23,537 nucleotides of DNA from a virus. The notes below the pieces were generated by a model. That model saw only the letters and a list, made by a program, of their open reading frames with translations. It was not told the DNA's origin and did no database searches. Below are positions 23,249-23,537 of this stretch, piece by piece (positions within the stretch are counted from its first letter, which is position 1; every line of letters begins with the position of its first letter). A program made the translations under genes and the position numbers. Where the stretch lies: the IMG/VR virus record IMGVR_UViG_3300032242_003284, positions 1 to 23,537 of that record; one strand, given 5' to 3'.

Positions 23249-23527
23249 CTATTTATTAATTTCACTTAATATTGATTGAAATTTGTTTCTATCAGTTGGT
23301 ATTCTTAATTGTAAATTTGCATCCAAATATAGTGATCTTCCAACTAAATTACTATTAGCTAATACTATTACTTTCCAAAATGAAGCATCTCCATAAAATT
23401 GATATGCCAAATTATCTAATCTATCTCCTTCAGATGTTACAATATAAATATCACTACTTGATAATGGAATATTATCAAATATGTTTATTCCTGAGTATTG
23501 AACATTATCTTCTGTGCTTACTATCAT
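23249..23527 (-). CDS. LysM-like baseplate/tail protein
   Basis: 92 aa. The core IYIVTSEGDRLDNLAYQFYG, then DASFWKVIVLANSN and a final LQLRIPTD, matches the LysM pattern (a 'GDRLxxLAxxFYGD' helix, then 'W..I...N' and an 'L.IP' strand). LysM-like units occur in tail-hub and baseplate wedge proteins that sit near the tube or bind peptidoglycan. The start is the ATG at 23527; 10 bases of A/T-rich sequence are left upstream. It is probably one unit with the large baseplate gene 2 nt downstream. Confidence 0.72.
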   Translation of the reverse strand: MIVSTEDNVQYSGINIFDNIPLSSSDIYIVTSEGDRLDNLAYQFYGDASFWKVIVLANSNLVGRSLYLDANLQLRIPTDRNKFQSILSEINK

Positions 23528-23537
23528 AATAACTAAA

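Noticed and set aside
1-23537. CRISPR array, insertion sequence, integrase or attachment site
   Set aside because: No regularly spaced repeats, transposase or recombinase frames, or terminal inverted repeats were found in the window.

Overview
This window is part of a large, AT-rich, tailed-phage genome of T4-like replication type, almost certainly from a virus of a Bacteroidota host. The host call rests on three observations. Four intergenic sites match the Bacteroidetes housekeeping promoter pattern (TTTG, about 20 nt, TANNTTTG). Nearly all genes lack a Shine-Dalgarno sequence and start after A/T-rich leaders. Neighbouring genes are often linked by ATGA or TAATG overlaps. Every gene lies on the minus strand, so transcription runs from high to low coordinates.

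Reading in the direction of transcription, the window opens with virion genes (23527 to 19252): a LysM-like small baseplate/tail protein, a 1161-aa tail or baseplate protein carrying an embedded tail-lysozyme-like domain, and a 170-aa unknown. Next come a divergent family A DNA polymerase-like protein (19218-17854) with its own promoter and a small unknown. A replication and recombination operon follows, with a promoter at 17452-17421 and a terminator at 12908-12877: gp32-like ssDNA-binding protein, UvsX/RecA recombinase, FEN/RNase H-like 5' nuclease, and DnaB/gp41-like helicase. Then come class I ribonucleotide reductase (nrdB, nrdA), three very small genes, a secreted glucosaminidase-type lysin with its own promoter, a T4 gp43-type family B DNA polymerase and a gp45-type sliding clamp. 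The last block has its own promoter and encodes thioredoxin, GroES, GroEL, a small unknown, two RNA genes, two small unknowns, two paralogous glycosyltransferases and the first codons of a GDP-mannose 4,6-dehydratase.

Together the genes form most of a phage replisome (polymerase, clamp, helicase, SSB, recombinase, primer-removing nuclease), a dNTP supply system that may be reduced by the phage thioredoxin, a complete phage-encoded chaperonin pair, and a sugar-modification cassette.

The most unusual feature is the 163-nt RNA at 3297-3135. It folds on paper as a tRNA cloverleaf with a 16-nt hairpin inserted in the D-loop and a variable arm of about 74 nt. It is separated from a tRNA-Met (CAU) by two tandem 26-nt hairpin repeats whose stems differ by a compensatory base-pair change. 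The second is the coexistence of a complete T4-type PolB with a PolA-like protein whose steric-gate and motif C residues are altered.
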